Origin: Petrimonas sp. IBARAKI
Lineage (GTDB): Bacteria > Bacteroidota > Bacteroidia > Bacteroidales > Dysgonomonadaceae
Length of the DNA: 64,000 nucleotides
Direction of reading: 5' to 3'
Assembly: GCA_002356435.2 (NCBI GenBank)
Contig: AP018040.2
Span: forward strand, 2,170,001 to 2,234,000
Shown: positions 1 through 8,913 of the stretch, in pieces
How the letters are laid out: every line of letters starts with the position of its first letter
Numbering within the stretch: position 1 is the first letter of the stretch
Translations under genes and position numbers: made by a program
Notes under the pieces: generated by a model
What the model was told of the DNA's origin: nothing
Databases searched by the model: none
The model's input: only the letters and a program-made list of their open reading frames with translations

Positions 1-1
1 G

Positions 2-1936
2 TTCGCCGATGTGGAAATACTCCGTTATTATGTCCCGGGATTTAAGACTTTGCCTTTAGCGCAAAAAGAATTAATCTATTACCTGTCTCAAGCAGCTCTT
101 GAAGGACGCGATATCCTATTCGACCAGCATAACCGGTACAACCTGACTATTCGTAGGGTATGCGAAGGCGTTTATGAAAATTACATGGGCGACAAATCTT
201 CGGAGGACTGGAAGAACTTCGAAACTTACCTGAAACAGATTTGGATGGCAAACGGCATCCATCACCACTATTCCGAAGATAAAATCCTGCCGAAATTTTC
301 GCAGGACTATTTCGTGTCGATCGTCAAAGGGGTGGACCCCGGCCGTATGCCTTTCCGCGACGGAATGGCAGCCGATTTGACATTGAAGGAAATCCTTCCG
401 GTGATGTTCGACGCCAACGTGATGCCTAAGAGAATGAACCAGTCTGCCGGAGCCGATATTGTAGCAACATCGGCAGTGAACTTCTACGAAGGGGTGACCC
501 AAAAAGAGGTAGAAGATTTCTACAACACAATGAAAGATCCGAACAACCTCACGCCGGTTTCCTACGGATTAAACAGCAAGGTTGTGAAAAAAGACGGTGT
601 TGTATCCGAACAAGTGTGGAAGTTGGGTGGAATGTATGACAAAGCCATTGAGCGCATTATCGGATGGCTGGAAAAAGCAGCCGGTGTCGCTGAAAATGAG
701 CAGCAGAAAGAAGTCATCAACACGTTGATTTCCTATTACAGGTCGGGTGATCTGAAAACATTCGACGATTACTCGGTTAAATGGGTAACCGATACCGCTT
801 CGCGCGTAGATTTTGTCAACGGTTTTATAGAGACCTATACCGATCCGCTGGGAATGAAAGCAACCTGGGAATCCATGGTGAACTTCAAAAGCGAAGAAGC
901 GTCCAAACGTACGCAACTTATCAGCGATAACGCACAGTGGTTTGAGACCCACTCACCCATTGACGACAAATTTAAAAAAGAAGAGGTAAAAGGCGTATCG
1001 GCAAAAGTAATCACGGCAGCCATCCTGGGAGGAGACTGCTATCCGGCAACCCCCATTGGAATAAATCTTCCCAACGCCAACTGGATTCGCCGCGACCACG
1101 GATCAAAATCAGTGACTATCGACAACATTACATCGGCTTACGACAATGCGGCTCAGGGAAGCGGGTTCAACGAGGAGTTCATGTGGAGTGATGCCGAACG
1201 TGAACTGTCGAAAAAATACGGTTCGTTAACCGATAACCTGCACACCGACTTGCACGAATGCCTTGGACACGGATCGGGCAAACTACTTCCCGGTATTGAC
1301 GGCGATGCACTGAAAGCCTATGGATCTCCTTTGGAGGAGGCCAGAGCTGATCTGTTCGCTTTGTATTACCTGGGCGACGCAAAAATGGTGGAACTGGAGC
1401 TTCTTCCCGATGCGGAGGCATACAAAGCCGAGTATTACAAGTACATCATGAACGGTGCCATGACACAACTGACGCGCATCCAGCCCGGAAAAGACATTGA
1501 ACAAGCACACATGCGCAACAGGGCCCTTATATCGAACTGGGTGATCGAAAACGGAAAAAACGAAAACGTAGTGGAGATAAAGCAGCAAGACGGCAAAACA
1601 TTTGTTGTAGTAAACGATTACGCGAAACTACGCGATCTATTTGGCAAGCTGCTTTCGGAAGTGCAACGCATCAAGTCGGAAGGCGATTTCGAAGCAGGCA
1701 AAAAACTCGTGGAATCGTACGGTGTGAAAGTGAATCAGGCGTTGCACAAAGAAATCCTGGAGCGCTACGCCAGATTGGACCTGGCTCCCTACAAAGGTTT
1801 TGTAAATCCGGTTTATAAGCTAGTAACCGACGAAAGCGGCAAGGTGTCTGATGTAACGATCTCATACGATGAAAACTATGTTGATCAGCAGTTACGTTAT
1901 TCGAAACAATACTCCGTACTTCCCCTGAAGAATTAA
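2..1936 (+). CDS. Dipeptidyl peptidase III family metallopeptidase (M49), 5' partial
   Basis: A zinc metallopeptidase expected to remove dipeptides from the N-termini of oligopeptides. The frame stays open to the left edge of the window, so the true start lies outside; the GTG at 11 is not a credible start. The M49 signature HECLGH lies at about 1252-1269, followed some 50 residues later by EEARAD, which supplies the second-motif glutamate ligand. This is the HExxGH plus EExRAD pair that defines DPP III. About 644 residues are visible, close to the length of Bacteroides DPP III, so only a short N-terminus (perhaps a signal peptide) is missing. A terminator follows the stop. Confidence 0.92.
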   Translation, partial: FADVEILRYYVPGFKTLPLAQKELIYYLSQAALEGRDILFDQHNRYNLTIRRVCEGVYENYMGDKSSEDWKNFETYLKQIWMANGIHHHYSEDKILPKFSQDYFVSIVKGVDPGRMPFRDGMAADLTLKEILPVMFDANVMPKRMNQSAGADIVATSAVNFYEGVTQKEVEDFYNTMKDPNNLTPVSYGLNSKVVKKDGVVSEQVWKLGGMYDKAIERIIGWLEKAAGVAENEQQKEVINTLISYYRSGDLKTFDDYSVKWVTDTASRVDFVNGFIETYTDPLGMKATWESMVNFKSEEASKRTQLISDNAQWFETHSPIDDKFKKEEVKGVSAKVITAAILGGDCYPATPIGINLPNANWIRRDHGSKSVTIDNITSAYDNAAQGSGFNEEFMWSDAERELSKKYGSLTDNLHTDLHECLGHGSGKLLPGIDGDALKAYGSPLEEARADLFALYYLGDAKMVELELLPDAEAYKAEYYKYIMNGAMTQLTRIQPGKDIEQAHMRNRALISNWVIENGKNENVVEIKQQDGKTFVVVNDYAKLRDLFGKLLSEVQRIKSEGDFEAGKKLVESYGVKVNQALHKEILERYARLDLAPYKGFVNPVYKLVTDESGKVSDVTISYDENYVDQQLRYSKQYSVLPLKN

Positions 1937-1961
1937 AGGAGTCTCGCGTTACAAGAGTTAA

Positions 1962-1990
1962 AAAAATGCACTCAATGAGTGCATTTTTCT
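1962..1990 (+). terminator. Rho-independent terminator after the DPP III gene
   Basis: Inverted repeat AAAAATGCACTC / GAGTGCATTTTT with a three-base loop, followed by a T-rich stretch. It sits 26 bases after the stop and separates the peptidase gene from folC. Confidence 0.85.
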
Positions 1991-1999
1991 TTATAGTTA

Positions 2000-2007
2000 T
2001 ATATTTG
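2000..2007 (+). promoter_or_regulatory. Candidate -7 box for folC
   Basis: TATATTTG matches the Bacteroidetes -7 consensus TAnnTTTG exactly, 28 bases before the folC start. No convincing TTTG is seen 19-21 bases upstream, where the preceding terminator lies. Confidence 0.5.
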
Positions 2008-2035
2008 TCCGAGCTTTCTAAGTAAAAGAATAAAC

Positions 2036-3331
2036 ATGACCTACCTCGAAACATTGGAATACCTCTACATCCAAATGCCCGAATACCAACGCGTCGGGCA
2101 CCTCGCCTATAAGCCAGGATTGGGAAACAGCCTCCGGCTCGATGCCGTTTTCAATCATCCGCACCAACACTACAAAACCATTCACATCGGAGGAACCAAC
2201 GGCAAAGGTTCCACATCGCATTTGCTGGCAGCCATCCTCCAACAGTCGGGCTACAAAGTCGGGTTGTACACTTCGCCCCATTTGGTGGATTTCCGTGAAC
2301 GGATCAGGGTAAACGGGGAGATGGTTCCCAAAAAGTATGTGGTTGATTTCGTAAAGAAATACCGTGAACGGTTTGAGCCTGTAATGCCCTCCTTTTTTGA
2401 ATTGACAATGGAAATGGCTTTTCTTTATTTTGAAGAGCAAGAAGTTGATGTAGCCGTTGTTGAAGTTGGTTTGGGTGGAAGGCTCGACAGCACTAACATC
2501 ATCTCGCCCGACCTATGCGTCATCACCAATATCGGGTTTGACCACATGCAGTACCTTGGGAACACATTACCCGAAATTGCTGCAGAAAAAGCCGGTATTA
2601 TAAAGCCACATACACCTGTGGTGATTGGCGAATCCGATGATGAAGAGGTGAAAAAAGTTTTTACCGTCAAAGCTGAATCCGAAAATGCACCCATCATTTT
2701 TGCCGAAGCAGTTTTAAACGATTTCTCTGCTCACAGGGCTGACGACGAATGGATAATAAACACACACGAATACCCTGACTTAAAAAACAAGCTGGGTGGC
2801 TTCGCTCAGGAGAAAAATGCAAAAACAGTCCTAGCGGCGGTAGCGGAATTAAAAAAAATAGGTTACAGGATCCCGAAGGAAGCAGTTTACAGCGGCTTTG
2901 CCCAGGTTGTGGAATTAACCGGGCTGAAGGGGCGTTGGCAGGTACTGCAGGAGAAACCAAAAATTGTTTGCGACACAGGACACAACGCACACGGAATCCG
3001 ATACGTCGTGGAACAACTGAAGCAGGAAAAATACAACCGGTTACACGTTGTTTTTGGAATGGTCAACGATAAAGACATTACATCCGTGTTGGCTATGTTG
3101 CCCCGACAAGCCGTCTATTATTTCACCCGGGCATCGGTAGAAAGAGCATTGAACGAAAAGACGCTTGCCAGGGAGGCTGCTTCCTTCGGGTTGAAAGGAA
3201 ACACTTTCGAAGATGTGTCTACGGCCATAAATGCAGCCAAAGAAAATGCCGACGAAAACGATTTTATTTTCATCGGCGGAAGTTCGTTCATTGTAGCAGA
3301 TGCACTAGAAACGATTAATGCTCATCATTAA
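2036..3331 (+). CDS. folC: Bifunctional folylpolyglutamate synthase / dihydrofolate synthase
   Basis: Cytoplasmic Mur-ligase-family enzyme that adds glutamate to dihydropteroate and then to reduced folates. The ATP-binding loop GGTNGKGSTSH is at about residues 51-61, and the family motifs EVGLGGRLDSTN (about 143) and ITNIGFDHM follow. The 431 residues are normal for the family. The ATG at 2036 is the first in frame and sits just after a -7 box. thyA and folA lie 4-5 kb downstream, so folate genes are loosely grouped here, but intervening opposite-strand genes rule out one operon. Confidence 0.95.
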   Translation: MTYLETLEYLYIQMPEYQRVGHLAYKPGLGNSLRLDAVFNHPHQHYKTIHIGGTNGKGSTSHLLAAILQQSGYKVGLYTSPHLVDFRERIRVNGEMVPKKYVVDFVKKYRERFEPVMPSFFELTMEMAFLYFEEQEVDVAVVEVGLGGRLDSTNIISPDLCVITNIGFDHMQYLGNTLPEIAAEKAGIIKPHTPVVIGESDDEEVKKVFTVKAESENAPIIFAEAVLNDFSAHRADDEWIINTHEYPDLKNKLGGFAQEKNAKTVLAAVAELKKIGYRIPKEAVYSGFAQVVELTGLKGRWQVLQEKPKIVCDTGHNAHGIRYVVEQLKQEKYNRLHVVFGMVNDKDITSVLAMLPRQAVYYFTRASVERALNEKTLAREAASFGLKGNTFEDVSTAINAAKENADENDFIFIGGSSFIVADALETINAHH

Positions 3332-3402
3332 AATAAAAGCAATTACAACACTGATTACTAGATACATAACAATATATTCAACGTTAAAACGACTAACATA
3401 TA

Positions 3403-3433
3403 TTTGATTTAACAATTATATTTTCTTTCTTTG
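3403..3433 (+). promoter_or_regulatory. Promoter of the MACPF lipoprotein gene
   Basis: TTTG at 3403-3406, 19 bases, then TTTCTTTG at 3426-3433. This is the Bacteroidetes promoter TTTG-N19-TAnnTTTG with one mismatch (T for A). It gives a leader of about 40 bases before the ATG at 3479, so the gene appears to have its own promoter. Confidence 0.65.
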
Positions 3434-3478
3434 AAGTGTTATTGTATTTATATCACTTAATTTAAATTATTTACACTC

Positions 3479-5113
3479 ATGAGAAAGAGTTTATTTTATT
3501 ATGTTATTGTGTTTTTCTTTTTATTTTCTTGTGATAAGGAAATCGAAAGAGTCTTAACTACTGATAGTAATAATGAGATTGTAACAGTTTTATATGAAAG
3601 GGATCAAAAATATCCTCTTAAATTAGTAAGTGACAGCTATCTACAAAGGACAAGAGGAGTTCAACCGGAAAATCCTTCTCTGAGCTATATGAATTATTTA
3701 GGTAATGGTTATTCAATACAATCAATACCAATAGCAGATGCTATATTCGCAAAACAACCTATAATAAATATAGGAAAATTGATAAAAGGTCCTGATTCTA
3801 GCTTTGTAAGCAAAAGGAGATACTATAATACAGAAGCTACATATTTCACCTTTTCGAATTCGAGCAGATACACCACTAATTCAGTAGTAAGTAATAAAAT
3901 ATCTCAAGGATGGGATGTAGGATTCAAATTATTCAACTTAGGTGCGAATAATTCAATTCAGAACGTTTACAAAAACTATTTTTTAACGACTGATTCTGTT
4001 GCATATGGTGAGTTAAATATTAATATTTACAAACACATTTACAAACTAAACGCAGAGACTCAATACGATAAACAGAAATTAGCTTTTAGTTATCTATATC
4101 CGATTTTTATAGAAGATTTATATAATTCTTCTGCTGCTGAATTATTAAATAAATATGGTGAATTCATGCTAAAAGGCTTTTATACAGGTGGCAGGGCAAC
4201 TGCCTTTTTTGGAGCTAAATTTCAAAATATTTATAATCAAACGACAAGGGAAACTGTTTTAAAAGATAGTATTAGAGCAGGATATAAAACAGAATCTATT
4301 AATGGAAGCTTAAATATTTCATTAGGTTACAGTAATAGCAATACATCATCGACAAATCATATAACTTCTGGAATATTTGCATCTACTAAAACAATTGGAG
4401 GAAATTCTGGCTATCCGGCATCTTTTAGCATCCCAATAAAATTTAGTAATATAAATATAAATCTCTCGACATGGGGTAACTCATTAGATACTGACGAAAG
4501 CACTCATGCAATGATAGAGTTGACGGATGGAGGAGTTTTACCGTTAAGCGATATAATTCTTGAAACAGATATAAAGAATGGAATTACTACTACCCTAACA
4601 ATGCATGAAAGTTTATCACCTAAAATTAGAATACCATATTTTGAAATCTATCAGCAAACAACTCGTGCAGGTACAACATTTAGAGTATCACTATATACCA
4701 GGTTAGGGTACAACGTTTTAGTTACTATTCCATCAGAATTAACGACCGCAGATGCTATTGCGGATTATTTGCGAAGCCACTTCAAAGCGTTAAAAATAAT
4801 TCATGTCACTCAGGGTAGAACCAATTCTTCTTTTTCTCAGATTGTTTCTTTGCAAACAAGGGATAATAATAGTTCCCGGGGAGATCGTTATTCATTCGTT
4901 TATGCACTCGACAAAACAAAAATGAAAAAATTTATCAATTCTGAATCTGGATTAACATATTTATTATATGATAATGGAACAAGTAAATATGCCTTTTCAA
5001 TATATGATAATTTTATAATTGATACTTATGGCATAAGAGATTTATTGAACTCTGTACCTACAGTAAACCTCACAATGCAACAATTATACCAGTATCAAAT
5101 ACTAACATTGTAG
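3479..5113 (+). CDS. MACPF-domain lipoprotein, BSAP-like
   Basis: Probable secreted pore-forming lipoprotein. The N-terminus has a short signal peptide ending in the lipobox LFSC, with Cys at residue 18. Around residues 225-245 is the segment YGEFMLKGFYTGG, matching the MACPF signature (Tyr-Gly, then a Gly-Gly turn) flanked by amphipathic stretches. MACPF lipoproteins of Bacteroidales include the BSAP antimicrobial toxins, which kill close relatives; assigning that role here is inference. The gene is clearly more AT-rich than folC or thyA, which suggests transfer. It is transcribed alone between its own promoter and a terminator. The C-terminal 200 residues are not recognised. It might instead serve adhesion or host interaction. 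Confidence 0.72.
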   Translation: MRKSLFYYVIVFFFLFSCDKEIERVLTTDSNNEIVTVLYERDQKYPLKLVSDSYLQRTRGVQPENPSLSYMNYLGNGYSIQSIPIADAIFAKQPIINIGKLIKGPDSSFVSKRRYYNTEATYFTFSNSSRYTTNSVVSNKISQGWDVGFKLFNLGANNSIQNVYKNYFLTTDSVAYGELNINIYKHIYKLNAETQYDKQKLAFSYLYPIFIEDLYNSSAAELLNKYGEFMLKGFYTGGRATAFFGAKFQNIYNQTTRETVLKDSIRAGYKTESINGSLNISLGYSNSNTSSTNHITSGIFASTKTIGGNSGYPASFSIPIKFSNININLSTWGNSLDTDESTHAMIELTDGGVLPLSDIILETDIKNGITTTLTMHESLSPKIRIPYFEIYQQTTRAGTTFRVSLYTRLGYNVLVTIPSELTTADAIADYLRSHFKALKIIHVTQGRTNSSFSQIVSLQTRDNNSSRGDRYSFVYALDKTKMKKFINSESGLTYLLYDNGTSKYAFSIYDNFIIDTYGIRDLLNSVPTVNLTMQQLYQYQILTL

Positions 5114-5131
5114 AAATAAAATCAAGAGTAT

Positions 5132-5173
5132 AAAAACAACAACAAGCCAAAAAATAGACTTGTTGTTGTTTTA
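5132..5173. terminator. Bidirectional terminator between convergent genes
   Basis: Perfect inverted repeat ACAACAACAAG / CTTGTTGTTGT (extended by A and T tracts) with a 12-base loop. It lies between the MACPF gene on plus and the lipoprotein gene on minus and could serve both. Confidence 0.85.
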
Positions 5174-5192
5174 AAAATCCTATTAAAGTCTT

Positions 5193-5915
5193 TTACCAAA
5201 CTAACACAATCCTGAAATTGTAGTTTTGCGGTGCCTCAGGGTCTTTTGCCAATTGCGAATCTTTTATGAAAAATGCAATTGTACTGGGATCTCCGAACTG
5301 AATATCAAAACTTATCGTTTCCGTAAAAGTTATCGGGTTACCCTCATTGTCAGTTCCCGCACTGTAAGTATTTACATAGGGAAGCATTTTTTGCACCTCA
5401 TCAACACCCTGAGTCCCGATAAAAACATAACCGAGGGTTGCTCCATCCTTATAAATAAACTCTGTTAGTTCCGGAAAATCAAAGATGATTTCATATTGTG
5501 AGATTTCGTCGTTCCATTTCCAATCCTCTTTCTTTACGTTGATGTTTACAATTTTCCAACCAGTAGCGGCTTTTTCCACCTCCTGCTTGATAATTTCCCG
5601 AATCTGTGCTTCCGTAAGCCCTTGTCCAACCGCCTGAATAATCTGATCAATCTGTGCAGGAGTCAACGCACCTTTTAATTCATCGGTAATTATTTGACGG
5701 ATACGCTCTTCACTTACGTTTGGAGGAATTGAGTTGCTAATGAGCTGTATAATTTGTTCCTGCGTCAGGTAACTCCTCAATTCTTCACGAATAATTGAGC
5801 GTAACTCCTGTTCCGTAACATAATCTTCCGATGGTGATGTACAGGAATGTCCTCCGAGGAGAACTCCCGCAGCCAACAAAGGTATAAGAAAGACAACAAC
5901 CAGTTTTTTTACCAT
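5193..5915 (-). CDS. Lipoprotein with helical repeats and a C-terminal beta domain
   Basis: Function not recognised. The start is placed at 5915 (MVKKLVV) because a promoter -7 box lies at 5952-5959, which makes an upstream ATG at 5954 unlikely. The signal peptide ends at the lipobox GGHSC. Residues about 35-115 hold three amphipathic units of about 33 residues built on the pattern LTxxQIxxII, probably a helical stalk. The last 120 residues form a domain shared with the next gene, including WKIVNINV, DGATLGYVF and the ending NFRIVLVW. Similar C-terminal domains occur in other Bacteroidetes surface lipoproteins carrying repeats. Outer-membrane, possibly surface-exposed, is the best guess. Confidence 0.7.
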   Translation of the reverse strand: MVKKLVVVFLIPLLAAGVLLGGHSCTSPSEDYVTEQELRSIIREELRSYLTQEQIIQLISNSIPPNVSEERIRQIITDELKGALTPAQIDQIIQAVGQGLTEAQIREIIKQEVEKAATGWKIVNINVKKEDWKWNDEISQYEIIFDFPELTEFIYKDGATLGYVFIGTQGVDEVQKMLPYVNTYSAGTDNEGNPITFTETISFDIQFGDPSTIAFFIKDSQLAKDPEAPQNYNFRIVLVW

Positions 5916-5951
5916 GATAAATGAACTTTTATAACATTTCTTATCCATGCC

Positions 5952-5981
5952 CAAAGGTAAGTATTTTGCATGGAAGAGAAA
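5952..5981 (-). promoter_or_regulatory. Promoter of the repeat lipoprotein gene
   Basis: On the minus strand TACCTTTG (5952-5959) is an exact TAnnTTTG, with TTTC 18 bases upstream as a weak -33. It predicts a leader of about 30 bases before the ATG at 5915. Confidence 0.6.
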
Positions 5982-6028
5982 GTTAAAAAAAGCAAAGACC
6001 GATAGAGGCTACTCTACCGATTTTTATA

Positions 6029-6541
6029 TTACCAGATCAATACGATCCGGAAATTGTAGTTTTGCGGTGCATCTGGATCGTTTTCCAATTGCGAATCTTT
6101 TATAAAGAAAGCAACCGTACTTTTACTGTTATCTTTATATTGAACGTCATAACTGATGGTTTCAGTAAAATAAATTGGTTTACCCTCTGTATCATTACCA
6201 CCAAAATATGTATTTACAAAAGGAAGGGGTTTTTGTACTTCGTCTACTCCTTGCTGGCCCAAAAATATATAACCCAAAACAGCACCTTCTTCATAAATGG
6301 ATTTGGTTAATTCAGGTAAATCATATATAGCCTCATATTGGCTCATGGATGCATTCCATACCCAATGGTCCTTATCAACTGCAATATTCTTTATCTTCCA
6401 TTGACCGTTAAGCGATTCGTCTATCATTTTCTGAATTTCATAATCTTTTAAATAGTCGTCATTACTGCATGAAGTCCCCATAAAAATCATTCCTGATAAT
6501 AAAAATCCTGCAAGGAGAGAAGTAAAAAAATTTCTTTTCAT
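6029..6541 (-). CDS. Lipoprotein paralogous to the downstream repeat lipoprotein
   Basis: Function not recognised. The start at 6541 (MKRNFF) gives a clean signal peptide with lipobox GTSC. The C-terminal 120 residues align along their whole length with the protein at 5193-5915: shared blocks include EGAVLGYIF, QGVDEVQK, PFVNTY, FTETISYDVQ, AFFIKDSQL and the ending NFRIVLIW. Only one short helical unit (DYEIQKMIDE) precedes the domain, so the neighbour looks like a version with an expanded stalk. Both genes run on minus with about 110 bases between them, and the downstream gene has its own promoter. Confidence 0.7.
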   Translation of the reverse strand: MKRNFFTSLLAGFLLSGMIFMGTSCSNDDYLKDYEIQKMIDESLNGQWKIKNIAVDKDHWVWNASMSQYEAIYDLPELTKSIYEEGAVLGYIFLGQQGVDEVQKPLPFVNTYFGGNDTEGKPIYFTETISYDVQYKDNSKSTVAFFIKDSQLENDPDAPQNYNFRIVLIW

Positions 6542-6652
6542 AAGTGTAAGCATTAAGAGTTTTTTCTTGATTCATTGACTGAAAAAAACTGCACTCGTTT
6601 AACTGTTAAAACGTATTTTTTAATCAATTGTTTATTTGCTTCAAAAATAAGC

Positions 6653-6680
6653 AAAAAAAGTCCTTATTCAGGACTTTTTA
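6653..6680 (-). terminator. Terminator after the DUF937 gene
   Basis: Inverted repeat AAAAAGTCC / GGACTTTTT with a seven-base loop, followed on the minus strand by a T run. It lies 27 bases beyond the DUF937 stop. Confidence 0.85.
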
Positions 6681-6706
6681 CAGAAAAAAACAGGATGAGG
6701 TGTCTT

Positions 6707-7294
6707 TTATTTGATCATTCCCAGAATATCATCGAGCACATTACCGTCACGGTTTTTGTCCAGCAAGCCTCCAACCATATCCATTAATCCGCCTCCGCCA
6801 CGTCTTTGGGATTGACCTCCGCCCAATAAACCGCCCAGCAGGTCTTCAAGCCCGCCAGCGTTGGTGTTAGACTGACGTTTTTCCTTTCCCAGATAGGCCA
6901 TCACAACAGGAGCCAGGAGAGCCAGAAGCGGACCAATCTTTTGTAAACTGAGCCCGGTCTTTTGAGAGATTCCCTGTTCCACAGCCGGTTTGTTGTCTCC
7001 AAAAATATGCCCCAGGATTTTTCCGCCATCCTGACTGATAGGCTGAGTATCGCCGCCTAAAAGGCTAGCGAGGTTTTCCAACAGGCTTCCGTCATGCCTT
7101 GCATCGTTCAAGGCATTGTCCAGACTTTGTGCACCTTCCCGGGATTGAACATTTCTTTGCAGTCCACCCAAGATAGCCGGCAGAGCAACACTAATAGCGT
7201 TTGCAGCCTGTCTTTCATCCATACCCAACTGTTTGGATACATTGTTTATAACCGTTTGTCCGATTGGACCGCTTAATAATTCCGATAAGTCCAT
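6707..7294 (-). CDS. DUF937 domain protein
   Basis: Function unknown. The start is set at 7294 (MDLSELLSGPIG), where the family similarity begins; a longer frame to 7351 adds an unrelated stretch. The 195 residues open with an alpha-helical DUF937-like region (GQTVINNVSKQLGMDERQ, AISVALPAILGGLQRN), followed by a Gly-rich segment (GGLEDLLGGLLGGG) and a closing helix ending LDDILGMIK. No signal peptide is visible and one short hydrophobic stretch (LLALLAPVVMAYLG) lies mid-protein. It is a single gene with a terminator behind it. Confidence 0.75.
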   Translation of the reverse strand: MDLSELLSGPIGQTVINNVSKQLGMDERQAANAISVALPAILGGLQRNVQSREGAQSLDNALNDARHDGSLLENLASLLGGDTQPISQDGGKILGHIFGDNKPAVEQGISQKTGLSLQKIGPLLALLAPVVMAYLGKEKRQSNTNAGGLEDLLGGLLGGGQSQRRGGGGLMDMVGGLLDKNRDGNVLDDILGMIK

Positions 7295-7449
7295 GTTGTT
7301 AAATTGATTAAGAATTTTATAAAGATATTTATTTAACACCGTAACACCCATTTAGTTTTGTAAAAATAAGAATCCGTGGAAAAAATCAACAATCCGTCTT
7401 GATAGGGCTATTTTGGAATTTTCATCCGGCTATCTTTCGGATAATACAG

Positions 7450-7480
7450 TTTGAGATAAGAAAATAAACTTGTATTTTTG
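7450..7480 (+). promoter_or_regulatory. Consensus promoter of thyA-folA
   Basis: TTTG (7450-7453), 19 bases, TATTTTTG (7473-7480): an exact match to the Bacteroidetes primary-sigma promoter. Transcription should begin near 7487, leaving a leader of only about 12 bases before the thyA ATG at 7499. It also rules out the in-frame upstream codon at 7478 as start. Confidence 0.85.
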
Positions 7481-7498
7481 TGTGAAACTCTTTTAAGA

Positions 7499-8293
7499 AT
7501 GAAACAATATTTAGATTTACTTCAGCGCGTGCTGGATGAAGGCGTGCGGAAAGAAGACCGTACTGGAACGGGTACCATCAGCATTTTCGGGCACCAGAGC
7601 CGGTTCCGGATGAGCGACGGATTTCCCGTCCTCACTACCAAGAAACTTCACTTGAAATCGATTATACATGAATTGTTATGGTTCCTTAACGGGGATACCA
7701 ACGTAAAATACCTGAACGACAACGGCGTGCGTATATGGAACGAATGGGCGGACGAGGATGGGAATCTCGGACATATATACGGCTACCAGTGGCGTTCATG
7801 GCCGGACTACAACGGGGAACATATCGATCAAATAACTCAGGTAGTCAACACCATTAAAAATAACCCTGATTCTCGCCGCATCATTGTAAGTTCGTGGAAC
7901 GTGGCCGATATTCCCAACATGAACCTTCCGCCCTGTCACGCCTTCTTCCAGTTCTATGTAGCCGATGGAAAACTGAGCCTGCAACTCTATCAGCGCAGCG
8001 CCGATATTTTTCTGGGTGTACCCTTTAACATTGCGTCCTATGCGTTGCTGTTGAAAATGATGGCACAGGTTACCGGGCTGGATGAAGGTGATTTTATCCA
8101 CACCTTCGGCGATGCCCATATCTACCTTAACCACCTGGAACAGGTAAAGCTGCAACTTTCTCGCGAACCGCGTCCGTTACCCGAGATGAAGATCAATCCC
8201 GATGTGAAGGATATTTTCAGTTTCCGTTTCGACGATTTTGAACTGGTAAATTACGATCCGCATCCACATATAAAAGGTGAAGTAGCCGTATGA
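7499..8293 (+). CDS. thyA: Thymidylate synthase
   Basis: Cytoplasmic enzyme converting dUMP to dTMP with methylene-tetrahydrofolate. The start at 7499 (MKQYLDLL) gives 264 residues, the same length as the E. coli enzyme. The catalytic cysteine is in [12 protein letters not shown] at about residue 146; the folate-binding start ([10 protein letters not shown]), the dUMP-binding RRIIVSSWN and [20 protein letters not shown] blocks are all present. Its stop overlaps the folA start in ATGA, so dTMP synthesis and regeneration of the resulting dihydrofolate are translationally coupled. Confidence 0.97.
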   Translation: MKQYLDLLQRVLDEGVRKEDRTGTGTISIFGHQSRFRMSDGFPVLTTKKLHLKSIIHELLWFLNGDTNVKYLNDNGVRIWNEWADEDGNLGHIYGYQWRSWPDYNGEHIDQITQVVNTIKNNPDSRRIIVSSWNVADIPNMNLPPCHAFFQFYVADGKLSLQLYQRSADIFLGVPFNIASYALLLKMMAQVTGLDEGDFIHTFGDAHIYLNHLEQVKLQLSREPRPLPEMKINPDVKDIFSFRFDDFELVNYDPHPHIKGEVAV

Positions 8294-8796
8294 CAGACAC
8301 TCCTCAAACCATTGCCATCATCGTCGCTCTCGATGAACAAAATGCCATTGGTAGCAACGGCGATCTGCTCTGCCATCTACCTAGCGACCTGAAGCACTTT
8401 AAAAAGATCACCACCGGATACGCTGTGATCATGGGCCGGAAAACCTATGAATCTTTACCCAAAGGAGCATTACCCAACCGTACCAATATCGTGATTACCT
8501 CCGGTGAACCGGAGAACTACCCCGGATGCACGGTTGTTCGCTCTGTCGAAGAGGCGCTTTCTCGTTGCAGCAATCAGGGAAAAGCATTCATCATAGGTGG
8601 CGGGAAATTGTATCGATCCACGCTTCACCTGGCGACCCAACTCTACCTTACACGCATCCATCACACCTTTGACGATGCGGATACTTTTTTTCCGGAAATC
8701 CCTTTTACGGAATGGGAACTCGTTGAAAAAGAGTCGCACGAGGACGACGATAAACATCCATATGCATATACATTTTTAACTTATAACAAAAAATAG
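8290..8796 (+). CDS. folA: Dihydrofolate reductase
   Basis: Reduces dihydrofolate, the by-product of ThyA, to tetrahydrofolate with NADPH. The 168 residues show the N-terminal [21 protein letters not shown] block, the substrate-site helix [10 protein letters not shown], the NADPH-binding [12 protein letters not shown] and the IIGGGKLY motif near residue 100. The start overlaps the thyA stop by four bases (ATGA). Length and motifs are those of chromosomal trimethoprim-sensitive type enzymes, but sensitivity cannot be read from sequence. Confidence 0.96.
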   Translation: MTDTPQTIAIIVALDEQNAIGSNGDLLCHLPSDLKHFKKITTGYAVIMGRKTYESLPKGALPNRTNIVITSGEPENYPGCTVVRSVEEALSRCSNQGKAFIIGGGKLYRSTLHLATQLYLTRIHHTFDDADTFFPEIPFTEWELVEKESHEDDDKHPYAYTFLTYNKK

Positions 8797-8828
8797 TCAT
8801 ACAGCGATGGGCAAAGAACAGGAGCTTT

Positions 8829-8861
8829 TTTGCCTGTGCGTTGAAGACAAACAGATCTTTG
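8829..8861 (+). promoter_or_regulatory. Promoter of the peptidoglycan-degradation operon
   Basis: TTTG (8829-8832), 21 bases, GATCTTTG (8854-8861), one mismatch from TAnnTTTG. It lies between folA and the amidase-like gene, with a leader of about 45 bases to the ATG at 8914. Confidence 0.55.
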
Positions 8862-8913
8862 GTGAAGGATAACGTGTTGAAATGTAAAATTGAAAAAATA
8901 AACCGAGCGTCCA

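Noticed and set aside
5916-5954. Upstream ATG extending the repeat lipoprotein by 13 residues
   Set aside because: The -7 box at 5952-5959 overlaps it, so it would not be transcribed, and it spoils the signal peptide.
7478-7498. Upstream start extending ThyA by seven residues
   Set aside because: It lies within and just after the consensus -7 box; the ATG at 7499 gives the standard length.
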